64,000 nucleotides of DNA from Verrucomicrobiia bacterium (GCA_035765895.1 DASTWL010000088.1:26719-90718), one strand, 5' to 3'. Shown: positions 17,246 to 26,933, numbered from the stretch's first letter. Numbers and translations are program-made. Notes: a model not told the origin generated them from the letters alone.

Positions 17246-20200
17246 ATGATTGGCACACTGGTTAAGAAGGTCTTCGGTTCAAAGAACGACCGCGAAGTCA
17301 AGAAGCTCCGCCCGATGGTGGCCCGCATCAACGCCATTGAGACGGAGCTGCAATCCCTTTCCGACGACGTCTTGCGGCAGAAAACCGCCGCCTGGAAGGA
17401 GCGCCTGGCGAAAATCACCGACAACACCGAATTGCAGACGGTGCTCAACGAGATCATGCCCGAGGCCTTCGCGGTTGTGAAAAACGCCTGCCGCCGCATG
17501 ACGGAACGGAAGGAAAAGGTGCTCGTGCGCGGTCACGAAATGACCTGGGAAATGATTCCGTTCGACGTGCAGCTCATCGGCGGTTATGCGCTGCACAGCG
17601 GCCGCATCGCGGAAATGGCCACGGGCGAAGGCAAAACCCTCGTCGCGACCCTGCCGGTTTACCTCAATGCCCTCACCGGCCGCGGCGTGCACGTGGTGAC
17701 GGTGAATGATTACCTCGCCGCGCGCGACTCCGAATGGATGGGCGCCGTTTACAAATTCCTCGGCCTGACCGTCGGCTGCATTCTGCATGACCAGCCGCCG
17801 CACATCCGGCGGGAGCAATACCAGTGCGACATCACCTACGGCACCAATGCCGAGTTCGGCTTTGATTATCTCCGCGACAACGGCATGGCGGCGCGCAAGG
17901 AGGACCAGGTCCAGCACGGGCACTATTTCGCCATCGTGGACGAAGTGGACTCCATTCTCATCGATGAAGCGCGCACGCCGCTCATCATCAGCGGGCCGGC
18001 GGTGCACAGCTATGACGAGATTTACACCCAGTGGAAGCCGACGGTGGAAAATCTCGTGCGCGTGCAGGACCGGCTCTGTGCCCGGTTCCTGCAGGATGCG
18101 GAAAATTTGCTGAAGAAGCTGCGGCCGGAAAGCGGGCCCGAACCGAAAGAGCGGGAAACGCTGGAGCACGAAATCGGCCTGCTGCTTTACCGGGTGAAAA
18201 TGGGCGAGCCCCGCAGCGAAGGGCTGATGAAGCTGCTCGAAAACCCGGACAATCTGCGCCTGATGAACGTTGCGGAGCTTTCCCTCCACGCGGACCAGAA
18301 GAAAACGCAGCTCTATGCCGAGAAGGAGGAGCTGTTCTTCGCCATCGACGAAAAGAGTCACGAGGCGGACCTGACCGAGAAGGGGCGCAACGCCATCAAC
18401 CCGGGCGATCCGGAGGCGTTCATGCTGCCGGACATCGCGACCGAGATTCACAACATTGACGCCGGGGCCGAGGCGGATCCGCGCAAGCGCATGGAGGCCA
18501 AGCAAAAATTGCAGGCCGACTACGAAGCCAAGGCGCAGAAGATTCACGCCATCAGCCAGCTGCTCAAGGCCTACTGCCTTTACCTGCGGGACGTGCAATA
18601 CGTGGTGCAGGAGAACAAGGTCATCATCGTCGATGAAAACACCGGCCGTTTGATGACTGGCCGCCGTTGGAGTGACGGCCTGCACCAGGCTGTGGAGGCC
18701 AAGGAAGGCGTCCAGATCGAGCGCGAGACGCAGACGCTGGCCACGATCACGATTCAAAATTACTTCCGCCTCTACACCAAGCTGGCCGGCATGACCGGCA
18801 CCGCCGAGACGGAGGCGCAGGAGTTTTACGACATTTACAAACTCGGCGTGCTGGTCATCCCCACGAACCGGCCCTGCATCCGCCGGGACCGCAACGACTC
18901 GGTTTACAAGACCCGGCGCGAGAAGTTCGCCGCCGTGTTGAAGGAGATTCAGGAGGTGCACACCCAGGGCCGACCCATTTTGGTGGGCACGATCTCCGTG
19001 GAAATCAGCGAGCAGCTTTCCAAGATGCTGCAGCGCGCGGGCATTGTTCACTCCGTCCTCAACGCCAAGTTTCACGAACAGGAAGCCGAAATTGTGGCCC
19101 GGGCGGGCCAACGCGGCGCCGTGACCATTGCGACCAACATGGCCGGCCGCGGCACCGACATCAAACTGGGTCCGGGCGTGGCCGAATTGGGCGGCCTGCA
19201 CGTGCTCGCCACCGAGCGGCACGAATCGCGCCGCATTGACCGCCAGTTGCGTGGCCGTTGTTCGCGCCAGGGCGACCCGGGCAGCTCGCATTTCTTCATT
19301 TCGCTCGAGGACGACCTGATGCGCCTGTTTGGCTCGGACAAGATCGTCAAATACATGGAGCGCATGGGCCTCGAGGAGGGGCAGGAACTCGAGCATCCAT
19401 TGCTGAACCGTTCCATCGAGCAGGCGCAAAAGCGCGTCGAACAGCACAACTTCCAGATCCGCAAGCGCACGCTCGAATACGACGACGTGATGAACAAGCA
19501 GCGCGAAGTCATCTACGGCTTCCGCAACGAGATCATCCACGGCGACGACGTGCGTGACCGCCTCATGGACATCATGGAGGAGGTCGTCGTCCAGAAGGCG
19601 GCGGAATACACGACCAGCGAGACGGAATTTGAACACTGGAAAATCCGGCCGCTCGCGGACTGGGTGAACCTGAACTTCCCGCTGGGCATGCCGGAAGAGG
19701 AGATTCGCAAGGCGGCCGAATCAGGCAAGGAATCCCCGGTTGCCGGTTCGTTGTATGACGGCTTGAGCCCGCAGCAGTTTGCGGTGTGCAATTTCATCAC
19801 CGAAGCCGTGCGCCGGGCCTACGAACTCAAGGTGAGTTTCGAGCAGCCCGAGGCGCTGCAGAGCGTTGAACGGTTCACCATCCTGACCGCCATCGACCGG
19901 CTGTGGCAGGAACATTTGTATGAAATGGACAGCCTGCGTTACAGCATCGGGCTGCGGGCGCACGGCCAGCGCGATCCGTTGATTGAATACAAGGCCGAAG
20001 CCTACAAGCTGTTTGACGACCTGATGGTCAACATCAAGACCGAGATTTGTCACAACATCTTCCGCAGCGCGTCCAGTCTGATGGCGTTTGAAAACTTCCT
20101 GCGCAACGCTCCGCAGAAGACGCTGCATCAGGACACCAGCGCGTTTGGCGCCGGGGGCGGGGCGCCGCCCGTCAAGGACAAGTCGGCCAGCGATGTGGTG

Positions 20201-20320
20201 AGCGAAGCGGCCCAGGCATTGGAAAAGGCCAAGCCCGTTCGCACCGGCCCGAAGGTGGGGCGCAACGATCCTTGTCCGTGCGGCAGCGGCAAGAAATACA
20301 AGCAGTGCTGCGGTCGCTGA
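17246..20320 (+). CDS. secA: Preprotein translocase ATPase SecA
   Basis: The 1024-residue motor drives unfolded preproteins through SecYEG. Visible parts: Walker A in MATGEGKTLVATLP (about residues 127-140), the DEAD-type helicase box VDEVDSILIDEARTPLI near residue 231, helicase motifs ATNMAGRGTDIKLG and RQLRGRCSRQGDPG, and a C-terminal zinc-binding tail with CPCGSGKKYKQCC (last 20 residues) that contacts SecB or ribosomes. It is longer than E. coli SecA because of a charged insertion of about 100 residues within the region 265-400, seen also in other Verrucomicrobia/Chlamydiae-type SecA proteins. The gene has its own likely promoter. Confidence 0.98.
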   Translation: MIGTLVKKVFGSKNDREVKKLRPMVARINAIETELQSLSDDVLRQKTAAWKERLAKITDNTELQTVLNEIMPEAFAVVKNACRRMTERKEKVLVRGHEMTWEMIPFDVQLIGGYALHSGRIAEMATGEGKTLVATLPVYLNALTGRGVHVVTVNDYLAARDSEWMGAVYKFLGLTVGCILHDQPPHIRREQYQCDITYGTNAEFGFDYLRDNGMAARKEDQVQHGHYFAIVDEVDSILIDEARTPLIISGPAVHSYDEIYTQWKPTVENLVRVQDRLCARFLQDAENLLKKLRPESGPEPKERETLEHEIGLLLYRVKMGEPRSEGLMKLLENPDNLRLMNVAELSLHADQKKTQLYAEKEELFFAIDEKSHEADLTEKGRNAINPGDPEAFMLPDIATEIHNIDAGAEADPRKRMEAKQKLQADYEAKAQKIHAISQLLKAYCLYLRDVQYVVQENKVIIVDENTGRLMTGRRWSDGLHQAVEAKEGVQIERETQTLATITIQNYFRLYTKLAGMTGTAETEAQEFYDIYKLGVLVIPTNRPCIRRDRNDSVYKTRREKFAAVLKEIQEVHTQGRPILVGTISVEISEQLSKMLQRAGIVHSVLNAKFHEQEAEIVARAGQRGAVTIATNMAGRGTDIKLGPGVAELGGLHVLATERHESRRIDRQLRGRCSRQGDPGSSHFFISLEDDLMRLFGSDKIVKYMERMGLEEGQELEHPLLNRSIEQAQKRVEQHNFQIRKRTLEYDDVMNKQREVIYGFRNEIIHGDDVRDRLMDIMEEVVVQKAAEYTTSETEFEHWKIRPLADWVNLNFPLGMPEEEIRKAAESGKESPVAGSLYDGLSPQQFAVCNFITEAVRRAYELKVSFEQPEALQSVERFTILTAIDRLWQEHLYEMDSLRYSIGLRAHGQRDPLIEYKAEAYKLFDDLMVNIKTEICHNIFRSASSLMAFENFLRNAPQKTLHQDTSAFGAGGGAPPVKDKSASDVVSEAAQALEKAKPVRTGPKVGRNDPCPCGSGKKYKQCCGR

Positions 20321-20466
20321 GCGGCGTGTTTGCCGTGCCTCGGCCGGTTTCAAAATCGACCGGCCCGCCGGGCGCATCGGCCGGGTGACGCAAAAACCGG
20401 TTCAATTGGCTTGCGTCCTGTCCGGTCCCTTTGTTCCTTTGGGACAAGCACCTCGGAGTTGTTGGC

Positions 20467-21084
20467 ATGGCCAGGCTTATCCCACAAGGTCAAGGAGGAC
20501 TCACGCAGCCGCTGGAATTACGATTGGGAATCAATCGTCTGGGGCGGGGGCCGCAGAATGATTTTTCCATCGACCACGCCACCGTGTCGGCGCTCCACTG
20601 CGAAGTGCTCCTGAGCGGCGATTCGCTCACCGTGCGGGACCTCGACTCCACCAACGGCACCTACATCAACGGGCAACCTGTTCGGACTGCGGCGCTGCAA
20701 AACGGACACTACCTCCGCCTCGGCAGTGTCGAACTGTTGGTCGAAGTAATCGACGTCAACGTGGTCATTCCCCAGCCGCGGACACCCGCCCTGCCGCCGG
20801 TGTTGAAGACGGCCTCCGGGAAGAACGTGTGCATTCACCACGACTTCCGTCAGGCGGTTTGGAAGTGCACGCGCTGCGCGTGCCTGTTGTGCACGCCGTG
20901 CATCCACCGGTTGCGACGGCGGGGCGGCAAGACGCTTTATCTGTGCCCCGATTGCAGCGGCCTTTGTGAGGTGCTGCCGGAATTCGCCAAGAAGCCGAAA
21001 CGATCCTGGTTCGGCTTTGTGAGCGACAAGCTGCATCTGACCCGGCTGATTACCCGGCGGCTCCGCAAACCGCCTGATTTGTAA
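20467..21084 (+). CDS. FHA-domain protein with C-terminal zinc-binding cysteine cluster
   Basis: The ATG at 20467 gives 205 residues, with GGAG 9 nt upstream. Residues about 20-95 form a forkhead-associated domain (LGRGPQNDFSIDH, HCEVLLSG, DLDSTNGTYINGQPV), which binds phosphothreonine peptides. A second module at about residues 120-170 has eight cysteines and two histidines spaced like a treble-clef or B-box zinc site (CIHHDFRQAVWKCTRC, CLLCTPC, LCPDCSGLC). The tail is basic. No kinase lies nearby, so its phosphorylated partner is unknown. It sits alone between secA and xseB. The domain calls are solid; the role is not known. Confidence 0.85.
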   Translation: MARLIPQGQGGLTQPLELRLGINRLGRGPQNDFSIDHATVSALHCEVLLSGDSLTVRDLDSTNGTYINGQPVRTAALQNGHYLRLGSVELLVEVIDVNVVIPQPRTPALPPVLKTASGKNVCIHHDFRQAVWKCTRCACLLCTPCIHRLRRRGGKTLYLCPDCSGLCEVLPEFAKKPKRSWFGFVSDKLHLTRLITRRLRKPPDL

Positions 21085-21161
21085 GCACTTTTTTCGCGGA
21101 CTTTCCCGGCTCCCGCCAAGCAGTGCTAGACGCTGGTGAGGCTTTCCCTTAGGATTTCCCC

Positions 21162-21440
21162 ATGTCCAAGCCATCCAAGGCTGCGGAAGCGGCCCGGGCC
21201 GAGAACATATCTTTTGAAGACGCCATGGAGCGGCTGGAATCCATCGTGGATGCGATGGAGTCCGAGGAGCTTTCCCTGGAACATCTCCTTGCGCGATACG
21301 AGGAGGGCATGAAACTGGCCCGGGTGTGTCAGGCCAGAATCGCCGACGCCGAATTGAAGATTCAGAAGTTGGAAAAAACCGCGGAGGGCGCGTTCGCTGT
21401 GAGGCCCCTTTCGCTGGACACGACTGCCGAAGAAGCATGA
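21162..21440 (+). CDS. xseB: Exodeoxyribonuclease VII small subunit
   Basis: The 92-residue protein has the XseB core SFEDAMERLESIVDAMESEELSLEHLLARYEEGMKLARVCQ, forming the two-helix hairpin that binds the large subunit XseA to degrade single-stranded DNA. It overlaps dxs by ATGA, the familiar xseB-(ispA)-dxs arrangement, although ispA and xseA are absent here. Likely translation coupling with dxs. Confidence 0.93.
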   Translation: MSKPSKAAEAARAENISFEDAMERLESIVDAMESEELSLEHLLARYEEGMKLARVCQARIADAELKIQKLEKTAEGAFAVRPLSLDTTAEEA

Positions 21441-23422
21441 ACCGATACCTCGACATGGTCGATAGCCCTGTGCACGTGCAAAAACTGACGCTGCCGCAAA
21501 TGCAGCAACTCGCGGAGGAAATCCGCCAGGAGTTGATCACCATCCTTTCCCGGAACGGCGGTCACCTCGGGCCCAATCTAGGCGTGGTCGAACTGACCAT
21601 TGCGCTGCACCATGTCTTTCAAACGCCCAGGGACAAGTTCGTCTGGGACGTGAGCCATCAGGTTTACGTCCACAAACTGCTGACCGGGCGCAAAAACCGG
21701 TTCCACACCATCCGGCAAACGGACGGCCTCAACGGCTTTGCCCTGCGCACGGAGAGTGAACACGACTGCTACGGCGCCGGCCACGCGGGCACGGCGTTGT
21801 CCGCGGCGCTGGGCATGTGCGCCGCACGGGACCAGCGCCATTCGGATGAAAACGTGGTGTGCATCTTTGGCGACGCGGCGCTGACCAACGGCATTTCCTT
21901 CGAGGCGCTGAACAACATCTCCCACACGACCAAGCGCTTCATCGGCATTCTGAATGACAACGAATGGAGCATCGCCAAGAACGTGGGTGCCATCGCCACC
22001 TACCTGGGCAAGCTCACCACCAATCCGCGCTACAACAAGCTGGCCCATGATTTTGCCCAGTGGCTGCGCCGCATGCCCAAGGGCGAAGTGGCCTTGAAGC
22101 TGGGCCACAAGGCGGAGGAATTCCTCAAGGGCGCCATGACGGGGCTTTCGCTGGAGCAGACGCCCGGCGCTGGAACCGACGGGCGCGGCGGACACGGCAA
22201 CAGCATTCTCTTCGAGGAAATGGGGCTGCGCTACCTCGGGCCAATCGATGGTCATGACCTGCCATTGCTCATCAGCACGCTGGAATTTGCCAAGACCTGC
22301 CGCGAGCCGATCGTCATTCACGTGCTTACCAAGAAGGGGCGCGGATTTGAGGCGGCGCAAAAATTTCCAGAGAAGTTTCACGGCCTCGGACCTTACGACG
22401 TGCGCACCGGCGACACGCCGGCCGCCAAGCCGGGTGCCGCGCCCATGTGGCAGGATGTGATGGGGCAGACCCTCGTGAAACTCTGCCGCAAGGACAACAC
22501 CATCGTCGGCATCACTGCGGCCATGCCCAGCGGCACGGGCCTCAAGCATTTGGAACGCGACCTGCCGGACCGCTATTACGACGTGGGCATTGCCGAGGAA
22601 CACGCGGTCATCTTTGCCGCCGGCATGGCCACCATGGGTTTCCATCCGGTGTGCGCCATTTATTCCACGTTCCTCCAGCGCGCGTATGACTGCATTCACC
22701 ACGACGTGTGCCTGCAGGATTTGCCGGTGACGTTTTGCATGGACCGTTCGGGGCTCTCCGCGAATGACGGCCCCACGCACCATGGCTTGTTCGACATCGC
22801 CTATCTGCGCTGCCTGCCCAATCTCATCGGCATGGCGCCCAAGGACGAGGATGAACTGCAGGACATGATGTTCACGGCCTCGATTCAGAAGCATCCGGTC
22901 GCCATCCGCTATCCGCGTGGCAACGCAGAGGGCGTGGCCATCAAGGATCAACCCGTTCCCATCGAAATCGGCAAGGCCGAGGTCGTTCAGAACTTCGCGA
23001 ACAACGGCGGGCGGAAGATTGCGTTGTTTGCGCTTGGCAACATGCAACCCGTGGCGCGCCAGGCCAAAGAGCTGTTGACGGCCCAGGGGCATGACGTCGC
23101 CCTCATCAATCCACGTTTCTTCAAACCCATCGATGCCGGCGTGCACGAATTCTTCGGCCGCGCCGCCGACGTGGTGGCGACGTTGGAAGACCACGTCCTC
23201 ATGGGCGGCTACGGTTCCGCCGTGCTTGAACTGTTCGCGGACCGGCACATCGCGACACCCGTTTACCGGCTCGGCTGGCCCGACCAGTTCATCGAGCACG
23301 CCACCTCCGTGGATTACCTGCGCAACAAGCATGGTTTGACGGCCGAAAATCTCGTGGCCCGGGTCACGGAGCTGTTGGGCAAGGAAGCCGCCGGCACCAA
23401 GCTGGTTGCCTTGGCGCAGTAG
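21437..23422 (+). CDS. dxs: 1-deoxy-D-xylulose-5-phosphate synthase
   Basis: The 661-residue thiamine-diphosphate enzyme condenses pyruvate with glyceraldehyde-3-phosphate, the entry to the MEP isoprenoid pathway. Seen: an N-terminal PP domain with GGHLGPNLGVVELTIALHHVF, the ThDP motif beginning GDAALTNGISFEALNN and ending ILNDNEWSIAKNVGA, the catalytic glutamate in VGIAEEHAVIFAAGMA, and DRSGLSANDGPTHHG. The usual GDG of the ThDP motif is GDA here, and the SE-D-x-GxGH segment reads SEHDCYGAGHAGTALSAALG rather than the common GHSSTSISAALG. These are modest divergences from E. coli Dxs that do not remove catalytic residues. The start overlaps the xseB stop. Confidence 0.95.
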   Translation: MNRYLDMVDSPVHVQKLTLPQMQQLAEEIRQELITILSRNGGHLGPNLGVVELTIALHHVFQTPRDKFVWDVSHQVYVHKLLTGRKNRFHTIRQTDGLNGFALRTESEHDCYGAGHAGTALSAALGMCAARDQRHSDENVVCIFGDAALTNGISFEALNNISHTTKRFIGILNDNEWSIAKNVGAIATYLGKLTTNPRYNKLAHDFAQWLRRMPKGEVALKLGHKAEEFLKGAMTGLSLEQTPGAGTDGRGGHGNSILFEEMGLRYLGPIDGHDLPLLISTLEFAKTCREPIVIHVLTKKGRGFEAAQKFPEKFHGLGPYDVRTGDTPAAKPGAAPMWQDVMGQTLVKLCRKDNTIVGITAAMPSGTGLKHLERDLPDRYYDVGIAEEHAVIFAAGMATMGFHPVCAIYSTFLQRAYDCIHHDVCLQDLPVTFCMDRSGLSANDGPTHHGLFDIAYLRCLPNLIGMAPKDEDELQDMMFTASIQKHPVAIRYPRGNAEGVAIKDQPVPIEIGKAEVVQNFANNGGRKIALFALGNMQPVARQAKELLTAQGHDVALINPRFFKPIDAGVHEFFGRAADVVATLEDHVLMGGYGSAVLELFADRHIATPVYRLGWPDQFIEHATSVDYLRNKHGLTAENLVARVTELLGKEAAGTKLVALAQ

Positions 23423-23469
23423 GATTTCAGCGCCCACGCGAGCTGAGCGAGCGACACCTGGTCGCTCGC

Positions 23470-24351
23470 TCAATGCAACTCCAACGCCTTTCCCGTCGCC
23501 GCATCCACGGGACGGGTCTGGAGATATTGCGGAACCAACTGCTCTACGCTGGTCGGCGGGTGCCCCTCGGCTTGTTCGTAAGCCCGGGCCGCGCACCGGA
23601 TGGCGGCCTTTCGGAGGTTGGTCACGGCCAGGGACAGTTTTTGCTCCGCCGTTGCCCGCACCTTGCGATTGAGCCAGGGCGAAGCCAGCCGCAGGAACAG
23701 GTTGCCCGTTCCAAATCGTCCGCGCCGCATCCAATCAGTTTCCCGGCGCAAAACCGCCGCCGGCGGCTCCCCATTGTTTGCCAAATCTTCCAGCTCCATT
23801 GCCGTTTGCTGCGCGGCGGCCGCATCCAGTCCTGGCAACGCGTCGTCGAGCGCGGACAGGCCCGCCGCCTGCACCGCGGCGCCCACCAGCCCGTCGATGA
23901 TGACGCCTCCCCGCGCCAATTCCTGTCCGTAGCGAAGGCACGCGAGGGCGGTGACAACGGCGTCGTTGGTTCGTCCTTGCAGCAACGCCAGCAGGCTCGC
24001 CGCACCGAACGCCTGCGCTATCCGTTTCGAGCCGGCCAATTCGGCCATGTGATTGTTCGTCGTCGCTGTGAGCGAGTAGGGGACGACCCGGCATTCCTGG
24101 TTCAAGCCGCGATATACCAAATCCAGAGCCGCTTGATTGGTCGCCACCATGGCCTGGAGTTCGGTTTTAGAAACACTCTTCCAGTTCGCCGAGTCCGCCG
24201 GGATCAACGCGCCGGCGTTGATGAATTCGACGTAACCGTTCGGGCTGGGCAGCGGCGCCTCGGGTTTGGGGCGCGTGAGCAGCACGGTGAGGCCGAGGAC
24301 GGCCGCGAGCGTGAATGCGACAACGCCGATTTTACGGCCGGTTGATTTCAT
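23470..24351 (-). CDS. Membrane-anchored protein of unknown function
   Basis: The 293-residue protein has an N-terminal signal anchor (about residues 8-26) followed by an alanine/leucine-rich, mostly helical domain with AFGAASLLALLQGRTNDAVVTALACLRYGQEL, which looks like a helical-repeat fold. It ends with EQAEGHPPTSVEQLVPQYLQTRPVDAATGKALELH. That ending resembles the C-terminal stretch of pseudopilin-like and hypothetical secreted proteins in this phylum, where a Pro-containing segment precedes a short strand. No named family is recognised. It overlaps the upstream 87-aa gene by ATGA and is the last gene of an operon containing lpxB, so an envelope role is possible. Confidence 0.65.
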   Translation of the reverse strand: MKSTGRKIGVVAFTLAAVLGLTVLLTRPKPEAPLPSPNGYVEFINAGALIPADSANWKSVSKTELQAMVATNQAALDLVYRGLNQECRVVPYSLTATTNNHMAELAGSKRIAQAFGAASLLALLQGRTNDAVVTALACLRYGQELARGGVIIDGLVGAAVQAAGLSALDDALPGLDAAAAQQTAMELEDLANNGEPPAAVLRRETDWMRRGRFGTGNLFLRLASPWLNRKVRATAEQKLSLAVTNLRKAAIRCAARAYEQAEGHPPTSVEQLVPQYLQTRPVDAATGKALELH

Positions 24352-24611
24352 GGGTTGCGTTTGTCACGGCGGAACCAGTAGGCGATGAACGATCCCAGGC
24401 CGCTGAACTTGAAACCCGGATCCACGTAGTGCTCGATGACGTAAAAGGCGAAATAGTAGGCCCGGCAGAAACACCAGATGGCCAGCGCCAGCAGCAATGC
24501 GGTTTTGCCGGTCGGTTGCTCCTGCCACACCAAGACCGCGGCCGTCACGCCCAGCAGCAGGAACAACACGCCCTTAAGCTTGATCCAGTTCGGGTGGGTG
24601 AGGTCTTTCAT
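24348..24611 (-). CDS. Small inner-membrane protein of unknown function
   Basis: The 87-residue protein has two hydrophobic helices (about residues 11-28 and 36-58) with a basic C-terminus (YWFRRDKRNP). It starts 9 bp after the lpxB stop and overlaps the following gene by 4 bp, so it is surely cotranscribed with them. No family is recognised. Aromatic-rich RAYYFAFYVIEHYVDPGFKFSG is its most distinctive stretch. Confidence 0.7.
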   Translation of the reverse strand: MKDLTHPNWIKLKGVLFLLLGVTAAVLVWQEQPTGKTALLLALAIWCFCRAYYFAFYVIEHYVDPGFKFSGLGSFIAYWFRRDKRNP

Positions 24612-24620
24612 GACGGCGCG

Positions 24621-25844
24621 TCAGGTTTTCAACCAGGCATTCGTGATGATGCGGGCGGCGCGCTGGGCGGCACCCGGCCTTCCAAGGCTGGCGACAATCT
24701 CCCGTAAGCGGTCTTGAATAACCGCGCGGCGGGCCGGGTCCGCGAGCAAATCCAGGGCGGTCCGGGCGAGGTTCTCAGGCGTTGCGTCCTGCTGCACAAA
24801 CTCGGGGAATATCGCTTCGTCCGCCAGAATGTTCGGCATGGTCAGCCACTTTACCTTGATCAGGCGTTTGGCGATGAGGTAGGTCGGCCACGACGTCTTG
24901 TAAAACGTGACCGCCGGCACGCCGAACATGGCGCATTCCATCAACACGGTGCCGGTCTTGGAGATGGCAAGGTCGGCGGTGCGCAACGCTTCGGCGATGC
25001 CGCCGACCTGCACGCGGCACGCCGGGCCGAGCGCGGCCAGCGCGGCGCGCACTTCGGCCGCCATCGTTTCATTGGGCGCAATGGCGACGAATTCGGCCGG
25101 CCTGGCCTGGATCATGCGCCGCGCGGTTTCCGCCACCAACGGCAGGTGCCGCCGCACTTCATCCGCGCGGCTGCCCGGCAGCAGCACGATGTGTGGCGCT
25201 GCGGCAGCAGCAGCCGTTGCGTTCGGTGCGGCCGGGTTCGTATTGCTGAAGCGGCCCACCATGGGGTGGCCGACAAACGCCACATGCAACCGGGGCACGC
25301 GCGCGGCATACCAGGCCTTCTCGAAGGGGAAAATGCTCAACACCAGATCGTAGTCCTGCGCCATTTGCTGCGCCCGGCCTTCGCGCGAGGCCCAGACCTG
25401 CGGCGAGACGTATTGCACGATTTTGGGATTCCAATTGTTGAACAGTCCACGTTCTGACCGGACGCGTTCGCGGACGGCGTGGGCGAAGCGGCGGTTGAAG
25501 CCGGAAAAATCCACGCAGATGATGATGTCGGGCCGGCGACGGATCGCGAGCTGCAGCAGCTCGCGCATCAGCTGGCGGAACTTGAAATAACCCTTGAGCG
25601 CTTCCGACAAACCGGTCACGGCGTGGGGCGTCATGTCGAACGCCAGTTCGACGCCAGCGGCGGCCATTTTGGGTCCGCCGGCCCCAAAGAAATGGGGCGT
25701 CAACGCGGTGCGCAGCGGTTGCACGTCGGCGCCGCTCTGGGCGCGCGCCTGCACCAGCCGTTCGCGCAGCGCGCCGACAAGTTCGGCCGCCAGCGTATCG
25801 CCGCTGGCTTCACCCGCTATGAGCATGATGGATGGCGGTCTCAT
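24621..25844 (-). CDS. lpxB: Lipid-A-disaccharide synthase
   Basis: The 407-residue glycosyltransferase (GT19) joins UDP-2,3-diacylglucosamine with lipid X to form the lipid A disaccharide. The N-terminus MLIAGEASGDTLAAELVGAL is diagnostic, as are FFGAGGPKMAAAGVE, CVDFSGFNRRFA, YVSPQVWASREGRAQQM, FVGHPMV and HIVLLPGSRADEVRRHLPL. It implies a Gram-negative outer membrane with lipid A. It overlaps the upstream Gfo/Idh/MocA gene by 4 bp and is followed by two small-membrane/unknown genes. Confidence 0.95.
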   Translation of the reverse strand: MRPPSIMLIAGEASGDTLAAELVGALRERLVQARAQSGADVQPLRTALTPHFFGAGGPKMAAAGVELAFDMTPHAVTGLSEALKGYFKFRQLMRELLQLAIRRRPDIIICVDFSGFNRRFAHAVRERVRSERGLFNNWNPKIVQYVSPQVWASREGRAQQMAQDYDLVLSIFPFEKAWYAARVPRLHVAFVGHPMVGRFSNTNPAAPNATAAAAAAPHIVLLPGSRADEVRRHLPLVAETARRMIQARPAEFVAIAPNETMAAEVRAALAALGPACRVQVGGIAEALRTADLAISKTGTVLMECAMFGVPAVTFYKTSWPTYLIAKRLIKVKWLTMPNILADEAIFPEFVQQDATPENLARTALDLLADPARRAVIQDRLREIVASLGRPGAAQRAARIITNAWLKT

Positions 25845-26881
25845 CGGCTTTGCTGCACCTGTCGGGTGATTTCAAATGCCAGATCCAGCGCCAGCTTCGC
25901 CGAGGCGCCACTGACCAGCGGTGTTTGCTTCTCGCGCACGCACGCGACGAAGTGCTGCAATTCCAGCTTCAGCGGCTCGTCCTTTGCGATGGGCACGGGC
26001 TCGCGCACAATGCGTTTGCCGGCAAACTCGCTGACGATGGTGGAGTCCTTCGCCGCGAGCAGCTTTTTCAGCAGCGAGCTTTCGGTTTCGCCTTCGCGGG
26101 CAACGCGGTAAATGAAGCCTTCCTGAGCGCGGTAATCGAGCGAGATGTAGCTGGGCGACGCGCCGCCGCTGAACACGCGAATCTTGCGCATCCGCTCGGG
26201 GCTGACGCGACTGACCGTGAGGTTGGCCACACAGCCGTTGGCAAAGCGCAGCCGTGCGTTCGCGATGTCCTCCGAAGCACTCAGCACCGGGATGCCCACG
26301 GCGTCCACGCTCGTTACCGGTGCCTGCACGAATGCCAGCACCACGTCGAGATCGTGAATCATCAAATCAAGCACCACGCCGACATCGGTGGAACGCGCCG
26401 GATAAGGCGACAGCCGGTGGGTTTCGATGAAGCGCGGTTCGGTGGCCACGGTTTGGAGATACTGGAACACCGGGTTGAAGCGCTCCACGTGGCCGACCTG
26501 GAGCACGAGATTGTTCGCGCGCGCCAGTTCAACCAGCTCGCCTGCCTGCGCGGTGTCGTCGGTCATCGGTTTTTCGACCAGCACGTGCCTGCCCGCGCTC
26601 AACAATTGTCTGGCGAGTTCAAAGTGTGTGACGGTCGGCGTCACGATGTTCAGCGCATCGCAGGCCGCCGCCGCTTCGGCGACGGAGGTGAAGGCGCGGA
26701 CGCGATGTTGCTCGGCGAATTTGCGTGCCGTCTCGGCGGCCACATCATAAACGCCGACGAATTCGACCTGTCCGGCCGCCGCGAGTTCCGCGTAAAGGCG
26801 CACGTGCTGCTTGCCGAGCGAACCCGTGCCCAGCACGGCCACGCGAATCTTGCCGGCGGGGGGAGCCTTGCCCGTAGTCAT
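25841..26881 (-). CDS. Gfo/Idh/MocA-family oxidoreductase linked to lipid A synthesis
   Basis: The ATG at 26881 yields 346 residues and begins just before the Rossmann fold (IRVAVLGTGSLGKQHVRLYAEL). Catalytic-domain marks are HVLVEKPMTDD (conserved EKP) and DVGVVLDLMIHDLDVVLAF. Family members use NAD(P) to oxidise or reduce sugars, often nucleotide sugars. Translational coupling to lpxB suggests a UDP-sugar related to lipid A. In Leptospira, GnnA (same superfamily) oxidises UDP-GlcNAc for amide-linked lipid A. No GnnB aminotransferase is visible here, so that parallel is only a possibility. An upstream in-frame ATG at 26932 would run into the plsY promoter region. Confidence 0.85.
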   Translation of the reverse strand: MTTGKAPPAGKIRVAVLGTGSLGKQHVRLYAELAAAGQVEFVGVYDVAAETARKFAEQHRVRAFTSVAEAAAACDALNIVTPTVTHFELARQLLSAGRHVLVEKPMTDDTAQAGELVELARANNLVLQVGHVERFNPVFQYLQTVATEPRFIETHRLSPYPARSTDVGVVLDLMIHDLDVVLAFVQAPVTSVDAVGIPVLSASEDIANARLRFANGCVANLTVSRVSPERMRKIRVFSGGASPSYISLDYRAQEGFIYRVAREGETESSLLKKLLAAKDSTIVSEFAGKRIVREPVPIAKDEPLKLELQHFVACVREKQTPLVSGASAKLALDLAFEITRQVQQSR

Positions 26882-26933
26882 GCACCGAGTGTGCATGGCG
26901 CGCCGGTGGCTGGCAACAGTGTGAACTTTCAAC

